From assembly GCA_038503035.1 (NCBI GenBank), contig JAVSML010024592.1, forward strand, positions 1 through 64,000: a DNA stretch of 64,000 nucleotides, given 5' to 3'. Shown in pieces: positions 23,761 through 35,398 of this stretch. The stretch comes from Crocodylus rhombifer. Lineage: Eukaryota > Chordata > Crocodylia > Crocodylidae. Numbering within the stretch: position 1 is the first letter of the stretch; each line of letters starts with the position of its first letter. Below the pieces are notes generated by a model. That model searched no databases, was not told where the DNA came from, and saw only the letters and a program-made list of their open reading frames with translations. The position numbers and the translations under genes are program-made.

Positions 23761-25204
23761 CCCCAGCACTTTTAGCACCTGTGGGGGCTTCTTGCCACCA
23801 CATTCTCACAGCCCAGAGAGTTTTGCCCACCTTGTGACAAGGTTGATATAGATCAAGGTTGCAAGATGAATGGGGCTTATAGGAAGTGCTCAGATGCTAG
23901 TTCTGATCTCTGCCTGCTTTTCACCTGGTGTGCTGAGAGCAAAACTTGTTGGGAAATGGAGGGAATGGGGGAAAAACTTTCTCTGCAGTAGCGACCAGAG
24001 GTCACGTACAAGGTCATCATGTTTTTTTTGCTGATAGGAGGCAATACAAGGGAAGGAGTTAGGAAAGAGTCTGGTGCATCAAGGAAATATGCCTGGGAAA
24101 AGTAAAGCAAGGCAGTTTGGAATTGAGGCCTGACAGGGCCCCTAATATCTAGGGACCAGACCACAAGGCGGAAATAGGGGAAAGCAAGCACTACCTAGGA
24201 AAGGTATAGGAACCCTGGAACCAAAAGGAAGGACTTGGAAAGGAAAGTGGTATGTGATACGAAGAGGGTGATTGACTGTTTGATTCTTCCTTCCCCAGGA
24301 TAAGGAAAGCAGGCCATGCAGGCCCTTATCCAGTAGTTGTGGTCCAAGGAGGCTGAGAGTTTTGCTTCTGAGAAGCTCTTGTGTTTCTGGACTTGCTGAA
24401 AGAGAGGGCTTCTTGGCATGGCTGGAGTTCCAAATCCAGCCTGCCAGCTAGAGGAGTCTGTACTGGGAAAAGGGAGTTGGAGGTGTATGTGTAGCCAAAC
24501 AGCAGCTGAGGTCAGTTGTACCATTAGAGTCAGGAAAGCTTTGAGTGACCTAACCATCATGGGGTATTGAAATGTGCTAATCTACCTTTCCCAGAAAATG
24601 CTTTCCCCTTTTTTGGAGGAAGTGTCAAAAACTTGTGGTCAAAAGAGAAGGTAGAGCTCTCTCCTGTGACTTCAGCACAGAGGAAATGGCATGTTGCTTT
24701 GCAGCAACAGACCTATTTCCTGTCTCATGGTTTACTGATCCCGCAGCATGCAGTCAATGGCAGGCTTCCCCTCTGTCTTGAATTCAGAACTTGTACTGCT
24801 TTCACATTAAACAAGTTTCATGTTTACTCTGAAAGATGCTTATTCCTCTAGCAGCAGATTGTATTAGCAATGGAAAATGTGTTCTAGAGCCTTTGATCCA
24901 GGCTTCTGCTTAATTAATGATGGAGCTGGCAGGCCTGGTGTGAACTCCTGGTCCTGACGAAATGTTGTTTCACTTTTATGGCACAGAACTCAGGGTTGCC
25001 ACCAGCTGTTATGACTGACAAGATTCAGACTTCTATCCAATCTAATCCATAATGCAGAATGCATTTTAGACTGCACCTCCTAACTCTGAAGGTTCTCAGA
25101 GCACTTATACATTTCAAACTGTGGCCCACTTCTTGGCTTTGGCATAACTCTATGGAAGTCAGCAAAACTATGCTGATTTACAGCAGCTAAAGCGTGATGT
25201 TGCA
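23761..25204. other. Gene-free stretch
   Basis: I see no coding frame with recognisable domains and no clear repeat between the possible regulatory block and the CR1 at 25.2 kb. Confidence 0.4.
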
Positions 25205-25735
25205 GGTATAAAAAGCCCAATTGTGAAGGTCAAGTGCAGCCACCTTTGGGTGCAAATTGTTCTTTATCATCAGAGGGTGTGGAGGAGAGCCACTCGTATG
25301 GTCAAGAGGCAGCCGGTCAGGCCCTATGAAGAGAGGCTAAAGGGCCTGAACCTACTCAGCCTCCACAAGAGAAGGCTGAGAGGGGATCTGGTGGCCATTT
25401 ACAAACTCACCAAGGAAGGCCAGCAGAAATTGGGTGAGACTTTGTTCTCCCGGTCAGCACCATGGGTTACTAGGAATAACGGCCACAAATTGCTAGAGAG
25501 AAGGTTCAGGCTGGACGTCAGGAGACATTACTTTACAGTTGGGGCTGCCAGGCTCTGGAATGGACTCCCAAGGGAGGTGGTGCTCTCTCCTACCTTGGGG
25601 GTCTTCAAGAGGAGGCTGGACAGATATTTGGCTGGGGTGTTATGACTTCAGCACTCATTCCTACCAGGGGCAGGGGGTCGGACCTGATGATCTGTTTAGG
25701 TCCCTTCCAACCCTAAGCACTGTGATACTATGATC
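25205..25735 (+). mobile_element. CR1 LINE, 3' end (subfamily distinct from the 44-kb copy)
   Basis: The frame at about 25270-25645 encodes the C-terminal part of CR1 ORF2: RRATRMVKRQPVRPYEERLK, then the KRRLRGDLVAIYKLT block, FRLDVRRHYFTVGAARLWNG and LDRYLAGVL before the stop. The 3' UTR follows with GGTCGGACCTGATGATCTG, GGTCCCTTCCAACCCTAAG and a terminal GATACTATGATCAC, the short CR1 tail repeat. The element is heavily 5'-truncated. Confidence 0.88.
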
Positions 25736-26233
25736 ACTGTTATACAACCTTAGGGCTAGGTTTCACTTTCCTTGGCAGTGGGAGGTATTTCCCACTGTGA
25801 CTGTATGGGAGTCTGCTCCATCCATTTCTGCTGAAATTACTTTTAAAACTTGCATGCACATAGCTTCTATGACTATAAAGCAAACCCTCAGTTGTCATCT
25901 TCCAGAGTCTACAGGCAGATGGGTCCTTGCCCTCTCTTGCCAGTTCTTAGGTGTTTCATGCAGCAGAAGAGTGGAATTAGCAAAATCCTGGCCACTTTCA
26001 CTGGTGCTCCTTAGATCACTGTAAAGCTGTTGAGAAACCACCCAAATCATTGTTGGTATTTTTGTTGCTGTTCTCACAACTCCCAAGCATCAGCAAAATC
26101 AGGCGTGAAAGCCATCCGCAGGTTCAGGGAGCTAAGTAGCCTCTGGCACTGAAGCTGTTCACTGGGTAGAGGGATAGAAAACAGAGGCCCCACCCATCTT
26201 GTAGCAGCCTACAGGATGTGAAGGAGAGAAGGG

Positions 26234-27545
26234 TAGGGCTGTGCGAGGCTTTGGACAGCGCTTTGGATCCAGAGAAGTGTCAGACACTTCAGGGTCCAAA
26301 GCAGCACATCTGGGTCACAGCTCTGGCCCCCTTTGGCTTCCCAAAGCACTTCAGAGCCACCTTGGAGATCTGGCCATAGGGTATAATGGGAAAACAATAA
26401 TATAGCTATAACTTTGTTGTTTTATGTCTGATTTGGATGAAATTGTCATGGTTGGTAGACTCTGCAGAGAGCATAAATCCTTCCAAGTTTCAAAATGATT
26501 GGTGAGGGGTTTTGGGGAAACAGCACCCTAAATTCTTGAAAGCAAAACATGTCATGTCTAGGCATTACAACATAGCGAGGTGAAAACTGCAGGGCTGGTA
26601 GCTCTTACTGGGGCCACAAAGCCTGCCATATTTCAAGAAGATCATGCAGGAGTTTCGGGGAAACTGCCCCTCAAGCTGCAGACAAGCAAAACTCGTGCCA
26701 TGGGTGCTTGTGGGACCAACTGTGTCTGTCTTGGGGTGGGGAGACGCTGCTGCAGGCCAGGCTGCTAAGCTGCTGTGTTACCAGTTACCAGTCAATCAAT
26801 CCGGACTCACTCAGGGACCAGCTCAGTACACAGGACCTAGCTACTACATAAGGACTTAACGAGCATCAATTAGCACCTACAAAACCAGACTAAGGAGAGG
26901 AAAGAATCAATACAGACAACCAACTGCCCCAAGACAGATACAGTCTTGGCACAGTTTTGTCTGTCAGCAGCTAGGGGTGCAGGGCCCCAGAACCCAGAAG
27001 CCCTGTACCGATCTCCTTGACAGCTGGCAGGCATCATGGCCTCAGCAGGGGCTACCATCCCTGCAGCTGTCATCTTGCTACGCCTTAACACACGCAGTGT
27101 CACCCATGTCGCAAGTTTTGCTTGTCTACAGCTTGAGGGAGCAGTTCCCCCCAAACCCCTGCACCTATCTTCTTGAAACTTGGCAGGCTTTGTGACCTCA
27201 CAAGAGTTTTGTGCAGTTTTGCACCCCTTCTCCCATGTTGTAACACACAGTCATGACATGAGTTTGGCTTTCAAGAATTTGAGGTACAGTTACCCACAAA
27301 CCCCTTCACCTATCTTTTTTAAACTTGGCAGGTTTTATACTCTCATCAGAGGCTACCATCCCTGCAAGTTTCATCCAAATTGGACAAAAAAACAACAAAG
27401 TTATAGATATTTAATTGATTCCCCATTATACCTTATGGCCGGATCTCCAAGGCAGCTCCGAAGCTTCGGAGCATCTTCGGCCAGATTGAGGGGGAAACCC
27501 GGTCTGAAGCTGGATCAAATCGCTGCTGACTCTCACAGGCCTCGA
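26234..27545. mobile_element. Long-inverted-repeat DNA element, TA-flanked family, copy 1
   Basis: The left end is TAGGGCTGTGCGAGGCTTTG. The arms include CTTGGAGATCTGGCCATAGG then GTATAATGGG on the left, mirrored by CCCATTATACC then TTATGGCCGGATCTCCAAGG on the right (27422-27455). The right terminus is diverged and placed by alignment. The interior repeats a module several times in both orientations ('...CCCCTGCACCTATCTTCTTG AAACTTGGCAGGC...GGCTACCATCCCTGCA'). The same module occurs in the 31122-31786 element. No transposase frame is visible. Confidence 0.7.
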
Positions 27546-28235
27546 GAAGGGACAGATGTGCTCTCTTCCAGCAGGTAGAGCATGATGGAGTTTTCAGGTT
27601 GCTAGATTCCCTATTTGACAAAGCGGGATGATTAAGATGCAGAACTTGAACAGGTTTTAGGGACTACAGACAGGTCAAATTCCCAGTGGGCAGTGGTTGG
27701 GATGGTGTGTGCATGCTCGGCTTTTAACCAAGATGGACTATATTATCGTGACACCCCTGCCCTCATCTTTCCTATCAGATACCTGGTAGGTCTCATCCAG
27801 AATGAATTGTTCCAGTCACTGAAAGCCCTAAGGGAAACACAGTGAAGTGAAATGTAATAATTTGCATTGGACTTTGGCTCAGGTACCAAAGTCAATGCTG
27901 ATGCTCTTGCAGAAAGTTCAATGGAAGGTTTGCAGAGCATGCAAATTCAGGAGTTCAGCTTTGTGTCCTACTCAAAAGGCATCAGGTGCTTTGAGCCACA
28001 TAGCAGCTTAGCTCAGGACTGATTCAGAGGGGAAAGCATCCTTTGTTATTATCAAGCATGGCTGTACCGCCCAGCTCTGAGTCTGCTTAGTATATAAGAT
28101 CTGATGAGCACATAGCCAGCTAAGGTGGCACAGTAGCGTGATGCAAATTACATGCCATGCCAAAGTGCTTGGTTCCCTGAACTACTTTTGTCACAAACCA
28201 CCTTACTGTTTCCAAGTAACTGTGCCCTCTGAATG

Positions 28236-28297
28236 GAAGTGCTGGACCCGATGAACTGTAAGGTCCCTTCGAGCCCCTAAAAATGATGAAACTATGA
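28236..28297 (+). mobile_element. CR1 3' UTR fragment
   Basis: CTGGACCCGATGAACTGTAA followed by GGTCCCTTCGAGCCC and ATGATGAAACTATGAAG is the CR1 3' end with its terminal ATGA repeat. Only about 60 bp survives. Confidence 0.7.
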
Positions 28298-28439
28298 AGC
28301 TCTGGACTTCCTGAGCCTGGCTAAGATCTTTTATTGTGAGCACATTTCACCATGTTACACTGAGGAGAGAGCACGTTTTACCACATGACCTTGGCAACGG
28401 GCTGACTTTCTTGTAAATCTTGCAGCATCATTTTTCAAA

Positions 28440-28640
28440 TGAAAAACCACCACAGTTATTCAGGCGTGCGTGCACTAATATCAAAGCACAATGCAGCTAA
28501 CCACATTAGCAGAGACACAAGGACTGCAGTGACCACAAAGCCTTGCTAACAAGAGACATGGCTTCCAACTGTTGCTTGCTTTGTCCGTCAGCGCTGCTTC
28601 CCCTCTGTTGTCAGCATGCATATGAGCAAGATGCCTGACC
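28440..28640. promoter_or_regulatory. Possible conserved non-coding element
   Basis: This is non-repetitive sequence with mixed motifs (CACATTAGCAGAGACAC, AACTGTTGCTTGC, CAGCATGCATATGAGC) and no frame. It is listed because it stands out from the repeat-laden flanks. The support is weak. Confidence 0.15.
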
Positions 28641-29324
28641 AGCAGGTATCCTGTGTTTCATTGGCTTTTTGTTGTCAGTAAAATAGAGGTAAAATACAGG
28701 TGTAGCAACAGGGATCCTGTTTTTGTCTTTGGAAGCAGGTGTTGAGTGTATTGTGCATGAGTTGGAACTTCTTGTACCTTCTCAGGTACAGGATTGCTAC
28801 TCATAATACAGGAACACCTTCTTGGAAATCTAGTCTTGAGGAGTTCCTTTGCTCAGCTACACTAAAAGAACTACATAGTCTCCTATTGGCATTATGTTGC
28901 TCAAACAAATGCAAAGAAAGGTTGACTAGCCAGCTGAGAGTGAAAAGCATCAGGGAAATGCCTCCTATTCCCAGTTCATTATTCAGAAGCCGTGATAAAA
29001 CTAACAATGTGATTAATGATGAGGTATATTATATAGATCAAGTCATTCTCACTGCTCCAGTGCAACTAGCAATTATGCAGAAGCAATGCTTGTATAAGAG
29101 GTATAACTAGGCACTTAAGCACTGCAGTTCCTGTTATTTCTATGCTCTGGCCCCTCTCCCAGGTTGGTGCCTAGGGGTGGTAACCAGTTGCCTCCCCCCC
29201 TTGTTATGCCACTGGCTTTTAAGCTCATTCTTAGAATACCTGAAGGTCTCCTACACACCATCTTGGAAGCAGCTACTTTTGAATATAAGATGGAAGTTGG
29301 GTAGGGTTTGCATTTGGGCTTTAT

Positions 29325-29740
29325 GTCATGTAGAATCAGAAGGAGCATTAGGTCATTTAATCTGACCTCCTGTGTAACACAGGCCAGATAATTTAATCCA
29401 GTTATCCCTGTATTGAGCCCTCTACTTTGGCTAGGTGTGCCTTCCAGACCGACATCAAGTTGCATTTGAAGACAACTGGGAGTGGAGAATCTGCCACTTC
29501 TTGTGGTAGTTTAGTCCAGTGGTCAGTCTCCCACTATTAGAATTGTTTGCTTATTTCTTATTTGAAATACTTGCCTGGCTTGACCTCCCAACTACTTTAC
29601 TTTTCTCCTCTAGATGAAAGAGCTCTTTTTTGGTTTTGATATTTTTTTCTTGTGAAGGTGTTTATACACCACAGTCAAATCACCTCTGTTGCCTTTTTGA
29701 TAAGGACTTCAATCTGTTTAGTTTAAGCACTTCACGGAAA
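29325..29740 (-). mobile_element. CR1 LINE 3' end, old subfamily, reverse orientation
   Basis: Running 5'->3' on the plus strand, 'TCTGACCTCCTGTGTAACACAGGCC...TTGAAGACAACTGGGAGTGGAGAATCTGCCACTTC...AGTCAAATCACC' is the familiar reverse complement of an old sauropsid CR1 C-terminus and 3' UTR. It is strongly decayed. Confidence 0.75.
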
Positions 29741-29819
29741 GGTATCTTTTTCCTGTCTCCTGAATCATATTTCTGAATGCTTTTTCTGACAGGTAGTTTG
29801 TAATGGCTTCAAAATAGAT

Positions 29820-30420
29820 ATGTAAGGGCAAAAAGCTAAGGCTCAAGAACACACTGGAATTTCTAAATAATTGGAAGCAATTCAGAAGCCTGCTTACAAA
29901 TTGGTGGCTCTGGTGGATCAATGGGTATTTAAAGGGGAGGGAGGGGGCAATTAAGGAAAATAAGGACCTTGCCAAGCAGCTAAACAATTCCTTCAACCTT
30001 CCCTACAAAACACGTTGGAGAGATTGCTAACCCAGATCTGCTTCCTTCTGGCAAGAAAAATGAGGTAGCATCAGAGATGAAGGTAAGGGAAGAGGAAGAG
30101 CTAGATCAAACTGATGATTTAAAAGCAGTGTGTTGTCAGGCTCAGATGATGTAGATCCAAGAGTTTTCATGGAGCTTAAGTATGAAGCAACTGAGCTGCT
30201 AACAAAAAGATGCAGCCTCTTTCATTTATAAACAACAAGCATTCCAGGGGACTGAAGGGAATGAAGTGTGGGACCCATAATTTTAAATGGGCTCCAGGTG
30301 TGATCCAGGAAACCATAGCTTTACATCTCTACCTGGAAAGTTATTCAAAGTGATGATTAAAAAAAAAAGACAGCAAACACCCTGACATCAGGAGATGTTA
30401 GGTTCTAATCAACACACTGA
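29820..30420 (+). mobile_element. Decayed CR1-like ORF2, N-terminal reverse-transcriptase linker region
   Basis: Broken frames read like the stretch between endonuclease and reverse transcriptase in CR1/L3 elements. Around 29927 there is YLKGREGAIKENKDLAKQL then NNSF. Around 30140-30200 there is SGSDDVDPRVFMELKYEATELL. Then comes SIPGD, matching the conserved 'G-x-x-P-x-x-W' position. Several stops and frameshifts interrupt it. This is a different copy from the reverse-oriented piece just upstream. Confidence 0.65.
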
Positions 30421-31121
30421 TTCTGAAAAGGAAAACTGTATCACTGGGTATGGGCACACTGCCCAATCCAGGGAAGAATTATTGCTGAAAGAATCAAAAG
30501 TAAAACTCTACTTGTGAAAGGTATGCTGCTTTTAAGTGTTGTCTGTCCACTTCCATTACAGAGCAGATGAGCTACTACCTGCTCTCTGCCACCACCAAGC
30601 AGTAAGGAATTATTATAGCTACCCTAGACAGCTGCATATCTTCCACTTGCTGGTTTTGGTGTATTAAACTGAGGGCCATGTCCCATGGGACACTTAGCAC
30701 ATGTTAACTGCACTTAAAACGTGAGCATCCACATGATCAAGCAGGGCAATAAGCGCTAAATAGACTTGTATTGTATCACACTGTAGCACAGTTGCACCTT
30801 GTCCAGCAAGAAGCATCTCCAGGTAGTATTACGCGGAATAATATGGGAATTATTATAAAGGCATTGTACAAGTCACTGCTGCAGCCCAATCTGGCCTTTT
30901 TTGTGCAGGATTAGGCAGCCCAGCTCAACAGACTGTGGTGGAGCTGGAGAGGGCTTGGGGAGGGGTGTGCATTGTGGGCCTGGAAAAACACTAACTCTGG
31001 GCAGCTGTTGAGTAGGAAGGGGGAAGGGTGTCTGTGTGCTGGGGCAAAAGGGCCATTTGGGACTCATGTCTAAAGGATGTCTCCCAAAATCCTGGCTCAT
31101 TTCTGCCTGTGTTCTTTCTAC

Positions 31122-31786
31122 TAGGGCTGCGCGAAATTTTGACGGGCGTTTCATTTTGAAGCTGTTTCAATGTGTTTTGAGCTCAAAACAGCGAAATTGA
31201 AACAAAATGAAAGGCTTCAACACAGCTTTGAAACAAAATGAGGGCACTCAAAATGTTTCAAAAGTTTCAAAGCCAGGCTTGTTTGCAGCTAGACAGAAAC
31301 TAAGGGGAGAAAGGGGGTGGGGGGGAAGGACTGCTCTGATATTGACTGTGTAGCTGGCCAGTGACTGTCATGCTTCATGAAGTCCCTTCCAATCCCAGTG
31401 CTCTGGGGGAGGGACAGAAAAACATCATGGAAAGCATCATTTGATCTGAGCTTTCTCTGTGCCTTCATAAGTACAAGTGACATGAGGTTTACTCTGAACA
31501 GTCTGAGGTGCAGTTTCCCAGAAACCCCTGCATATCTCTCCTTGAAACTTGGCAGGCTTTATGGGCTACCATCCCTGCTCTTTTCATTTGAATGAAGAAA
31601 GAAATGACACAGTTATAGGCATTTTCATGATTCCCCATTATAGCCTATGGGCAAAACGTTGAAATAGCAAAACAGTTTTGATTAAATGAAACAGAACAAT
31701 GTTTTAAACCAATGGAATGAAATACTGTCCCTTCAAAACGGTGAAACAGAAGTCAAAATGAAACAGTGCTGTTTCACACAACCCTA
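31122..31786. mobile_element. Long-inverted-repeat DNA element, TA-flanked family, copy 2
   Basis: The left end TAGGGCTGCGCGAAATTTTG and the right end, in reverse complement TAGGGTTGTGTGAAACAGC, are inverted repeats with TA at each border. The arms are dominated by GTTTCA and TGAAAC words. The interior shares the module 'AGAAACCCCTGCATATCTCTCC...AACTTGGCAGGC...GGCTACCATCCCTGC...GATTCCCCATTATAGCCTATGG' with the 26.2-kb element. About 665 bp, no transposase frame. Confidence 0.75.
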
Positions 31787-31847
31787 CTTTCCACAGTACC
31801 CACTCCTCTGCTGCCAGCTTCCAGTGCTGTGGGGCCAGAGGGATTTC

Positions 31848-32682
31848 ATAGGTTTCATAGACATTAGGGCTGGAAGGGAGCTCAGAAGATCATTGAGTCC
31901 AGCCCCCTGCCCAAAGGGCAGGAAGTCAGCTGGGGTCATAGGATCCCAGCAAGATAAGCATCCAATTTTCTCTTGAAGGTGTTCAGTGTAGGTGCTTGAA
32001 CCACCTCCGATGGCAGGCTGTTTCAGACCTTGGGGGCTCGGACAGCAAAGAAATTCTTCCTTATGTCCAGCCTGAAACGGTCATGGAGGAGTTTGTGACC
32101 ATTTGACCTCGTCATCCCTTGGGGCGCTTTGGTGAACAGACGTTCCCCCAGATCCTGGTGAGCACCCCTGATAACCTTATAGATGGTCACCAGATCACCC
32201 CTGAGCCTGCGCTTTTCCAAGCTGAAGAGTCCCATCGCTCTCCGTCTCTTGTCATAACGTCTGTTATCCTGACCTCTGATCATGTGCGTGGCTCTCCTCT
32301 GGACTCTCTCAAGCTTCTCCACATCCTTTTTGAATTGTGGAGCCCAAAACTGGATGCAGTACTCCAGCTGCGGCCTCACCGAGGTCGAGTACAAGGGGAG
32401 AATGACGTCCCGGGATTTGCTTGAGAAGCATCTATGGATGCAAGCCAGCATTTTGGTCGCTTTATTAGCCGCAGCATCGCATTGAAGGCTCATGTTCATC
32501 TTGTGGTCAATCATGACCCCCAAGTCCCTTTCGTCCATAGTGCTAGCCTGTGTAGCACTGCCAAGCCTATAAGCATGCTGCGGGTTTTTCCTCCCAAGGT
32601 GGAGATCCTTGCATTTTTCAGTGTTAAACATCATTAGGTTCTCATCCGCCCATTTGCTGAGCCTGTCTAGGTCAGCCTAAGG
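31848..32682 (-). mobile_element. CR1 LINE 3' part, same subfamily as the 44-kb element
   Basis: The minus-strand frame 32023-32634 encodes the CR1 ORF2 C-terminus (ADLDRLSKWADEN just upstream, KCKDLHLGRKNPQH, CIQFWAPQFKKDVEKLERVQ, RRATHMIRGQDNRRYDKRRR, GLFSLEKRRLRGDLVTIYKV). The 3' UTR then runs leftward to the ATAGGTTTCATAGACATTAG terminus near 31848. The protein frame closes early after RAPKV, because the codons that follow are disrupted. It is very similar to 45860-46690. Confidence 0.9.
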
Positions 32683-32731
32683 ATCTGTGGTTACAGCTGA
32701 GAGAGCATATCCAGGGAAGGGGAAAAGACAG

Positions 32732-33538
32732 TAGGGGCATGCAAAGCGGGCCTTATTCGATTCAGATTCAGGCCGAATTGGGGACAGTGATTGGATTCAT
32801 TGATTCGGATCACTGTCTGATTCAATTCAGCCAAATCCAAATCTGAAGATTCAGTGCTGATTTGGAGAATCAGTGATTCGGCCATATTTGGCATCATTTG
32901 CTTTAAATGTTTTTTCTACATACCTCAAGGTACCAACATGGCTCATGAACACTGCGATGCTGGGGCAGATGGAGTGTCCCAAAGGAGTGCGGGGGGGGCC
33001 CCTCCACATGCTCAGCAGCAAACCCGGAAGTGGATCGAAAGTACTTCTGGTCCACTTCTGGGTCTGCCAGGAAGCACACAGGCAGACCCCCACATCTCCC
33101 GGCTCAGCAATCGGCCACAGGGAGGACCCTGGGTGGCCCCCCCCAGCTCTGCAATTGGCCATGGGGGGAACCTGGGTGCCCCCCCAAACCCAGGAAGCTC
33201 CCGTCACTGAGCCAGGGGGGCGTGGAAGTGCTTCTGGTCCACTTCTGGGTCTGGTGCTGAGCATGCTAAGGAGCCCCCATGCTCCTGTGGGACACTTCAT
33301 GCATCACAGCATTCACAAGCTGGCTGGTACCTTGAGGTATGTAGAAAAACATTTAAAGCTGTGTCTATAGCCGAATCTCCGAATCTTTCCAAATCTCTCC
33401 GAATCAATTCGGAGAGTTCCGATTTGATTCAGAGAGATTAAAGGGTCCTCTGATTCGATTTGGATTCGGAGATTTGGCCACCAAATTGGCCGAATCTCCA
33501 CCAAATCAAATCGGGGACCGAAGCTTCGCACAGCCCTA
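32732..33538. mobile_element. Giant foldback element, TA-flanked family, copy 3
   Basis: Almost the whole 807 bp is one imperfect palindrome. The ends are TAGGGGCATGCAAAGC and, in reverse complement, TAGGGCTGTGCGAAGC. The outer arms are rich in GATTCGG and AATTCGG words. The strongest arms are 32900-32935 and 33325-33359, where CTTTAAATG, CTACATACCTCAAGGTACCA and their complements pair almost perfectly. Pairing continues inward (GTGTCCCA-AGGAG, CACATGCTCAGCA, GAAGTGGA). The centre holds two diverged copies of a GGCCA-GGG-CCTGGGTG-CCCCCC unit. There is no protein. Confidence 0.78.
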
Positions 33539-35398
33539 ACAAACAGTTGTGGAAGTTCAGAAAGGTGAGGGGATGCATTCATAGGAGGGCTCCAAGGGAA
33601 GAAAGTGGAGGGTCCAATAGTTAGGATGGAAGGAAGGAAGGAATCATTCATTTATAGGTGAGCAGGCTGGAAAAAGTGCTTTTTAATTTGTGTTCAAGGC
33701 TTGACCCTCCTCTCACTGGATGTCAATGTAAAAGAAACTAGCTAGTGTGAAATAGAGAAGAGCTGCTTTGCTTCAGTAGTGGTTGAGGCCTGAATATTTC
33801 CAAACAGGCCTTAAGCTGCTTGGAAGGTTGAGAGCCCTACAGTAGGTACAAATCCAAAGAGGGAAGCTCCCATTCTTGGTAATGATGAGGTAAATACATT
33901 CTAGAAGCTGAGTCCAGGGCTCTCATGGAGATGCTAAAGCACATCAGATCAATAACTCAAAGTCCCAGCTCACACATTAGCAAAGTCAATTATCAGCTCT
34001 GCTCTCTGCTTCCTTGATTATTATTTCAGTGTGTAGCAGCTGCTTTGCAAGCATTATGGCCTATCATATGCTGAAGGGACTTAGTTAAATGTAGATTATT
34101 GACCGAGGAGACCAAAGAACATGCTATAAAATATACAGTCATGTTCTCTATTAAATTCATAGCAAGAGCAATTATTTTTTACCAGGGGAGTTTTCTGTAT
34201 CACTCTTGGAGTCATATAAAATCCTTCCCTGCCCCATTTCTGTTTCTTCAAGATGAGCTGTTATTAACATCTTCATGTGAATTAAATGTACTTATTCTAT
34301 CCTAACATTTTGTACATGTGTGTCTGGACTCCTTGGTTGTGTATTATATTAACATGGGCAGGCCCCACTTGAGTTAGAGTTGTGTTCCAGTTTTTCTGAG
34401 GACTCTGGTCAGAACGGTTCAAATTGGATATATGTGTGGAGAACAAATAAATAGTTCAAGGGAACCAAACTTGGCTTGTTTTGTAAATCTCATTGGATTA
34501 ATGATCTTTAAGGCAAATCTCTACAGTTCAAACAATGTTTGAAGAAAAAGGCTTCATATAACCATTTTTGCAGCAATGTTTGTTTCTCAGATGGAAATGT
34601 AATTTTTTTTGTTATCAGTGTCCGCTTTCAGCATGGACCTTTTATATAGATGGCTGTGCAATCCTTTTAGTGTGTAGTACTCAGTCTCCTTCTAGTGTTG
34701 GCTGGGCCACAATACAGGCTGATACTTTCTAGCAAATGCCAGGGTAGGTTTTTTTAGCCGAGAAGACTCATGGTGTAATATCTGGTGGTTTTAGATTTGG
34801 CCTTTGCTGTGGGCAACCAGTCTCAGAGAGCATGGCATTAGGCTGGCTGGAAAATTTCTAAGGATTTTCTGAGCTTCTTGCCTTCAGCACAAGACAAAGA
34901 TGGAGCATGTTATTTCCCTGCATAGGAGCCAACTGGAAATGAATATTTCAGATCCTGGTTGAAAACCAATCTTGTAAAAAAAGCACCTGAAGAGCGCCAC
35001 TCTAAGAGAAACATTAAAGCACAGATCTATGCACGCAAGAGAGTTCCAGTTACTACATTTCTGGCTGTGTGCTTTCCACAGTACCCACTCCTCTTCTGCC
35101 AAAATACCTACAAGGGACAGAGCTGGGGCTTACCTCGCTTTGCACTACAGTCGTTTCCAAAGCATCTCCCTGTTGGGGAAAGAGAATTTGGTTTTGTTTT
35201 AATCTGACACCAACAGCTGCCCTCCCTAGAGCTTGGAGGAGTCTCTCTGTTTCTGAAACTCCTTCACAGATGCTGACAGCTGGAAGCACAATCCTCAAAA
35301 GCTCTTCATTGGTTGCTCTAGTCCAGGACCCTGGGAGTAGATGTGTGTTGTTGTGCTGCCACCTGGTGATGATGTTCCCTAAGCAGCTCCTTAGTGGA
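33539..35398. other. Gene-free stretch
   Basis: No coding exon is supported. The piece at 33960-34310 is non-repetitive and AT-rich (TCAATTATCAGC, TTGATTATTATTTCAG, GTAGATTATTGACC) and is a weak candidate for a conserved non-coding element. A 29-bp sequence at 35072-35100 matches 31787-31815 with one mismatch. Confidence 0.35.

Noticed and set aside
27180..27578. Plus-strand frame of 132 codons
   Set aside because: It lies inside the long-inverted-repeat element. No transposase motif.
32854..33370. Overlapping long open frames on both strands
   Set aside because: They are explained by the GC-rich palindromic element 32732-33538. The proteins are Pro/Gly-rich and mirror each other.
34395..34440. 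CGGTTCAAATTGG resembling a tRNA B box
   Set aside because: No A box at the right distance and no cloverleaf. No tRNA gene is supported anywhere in the window.
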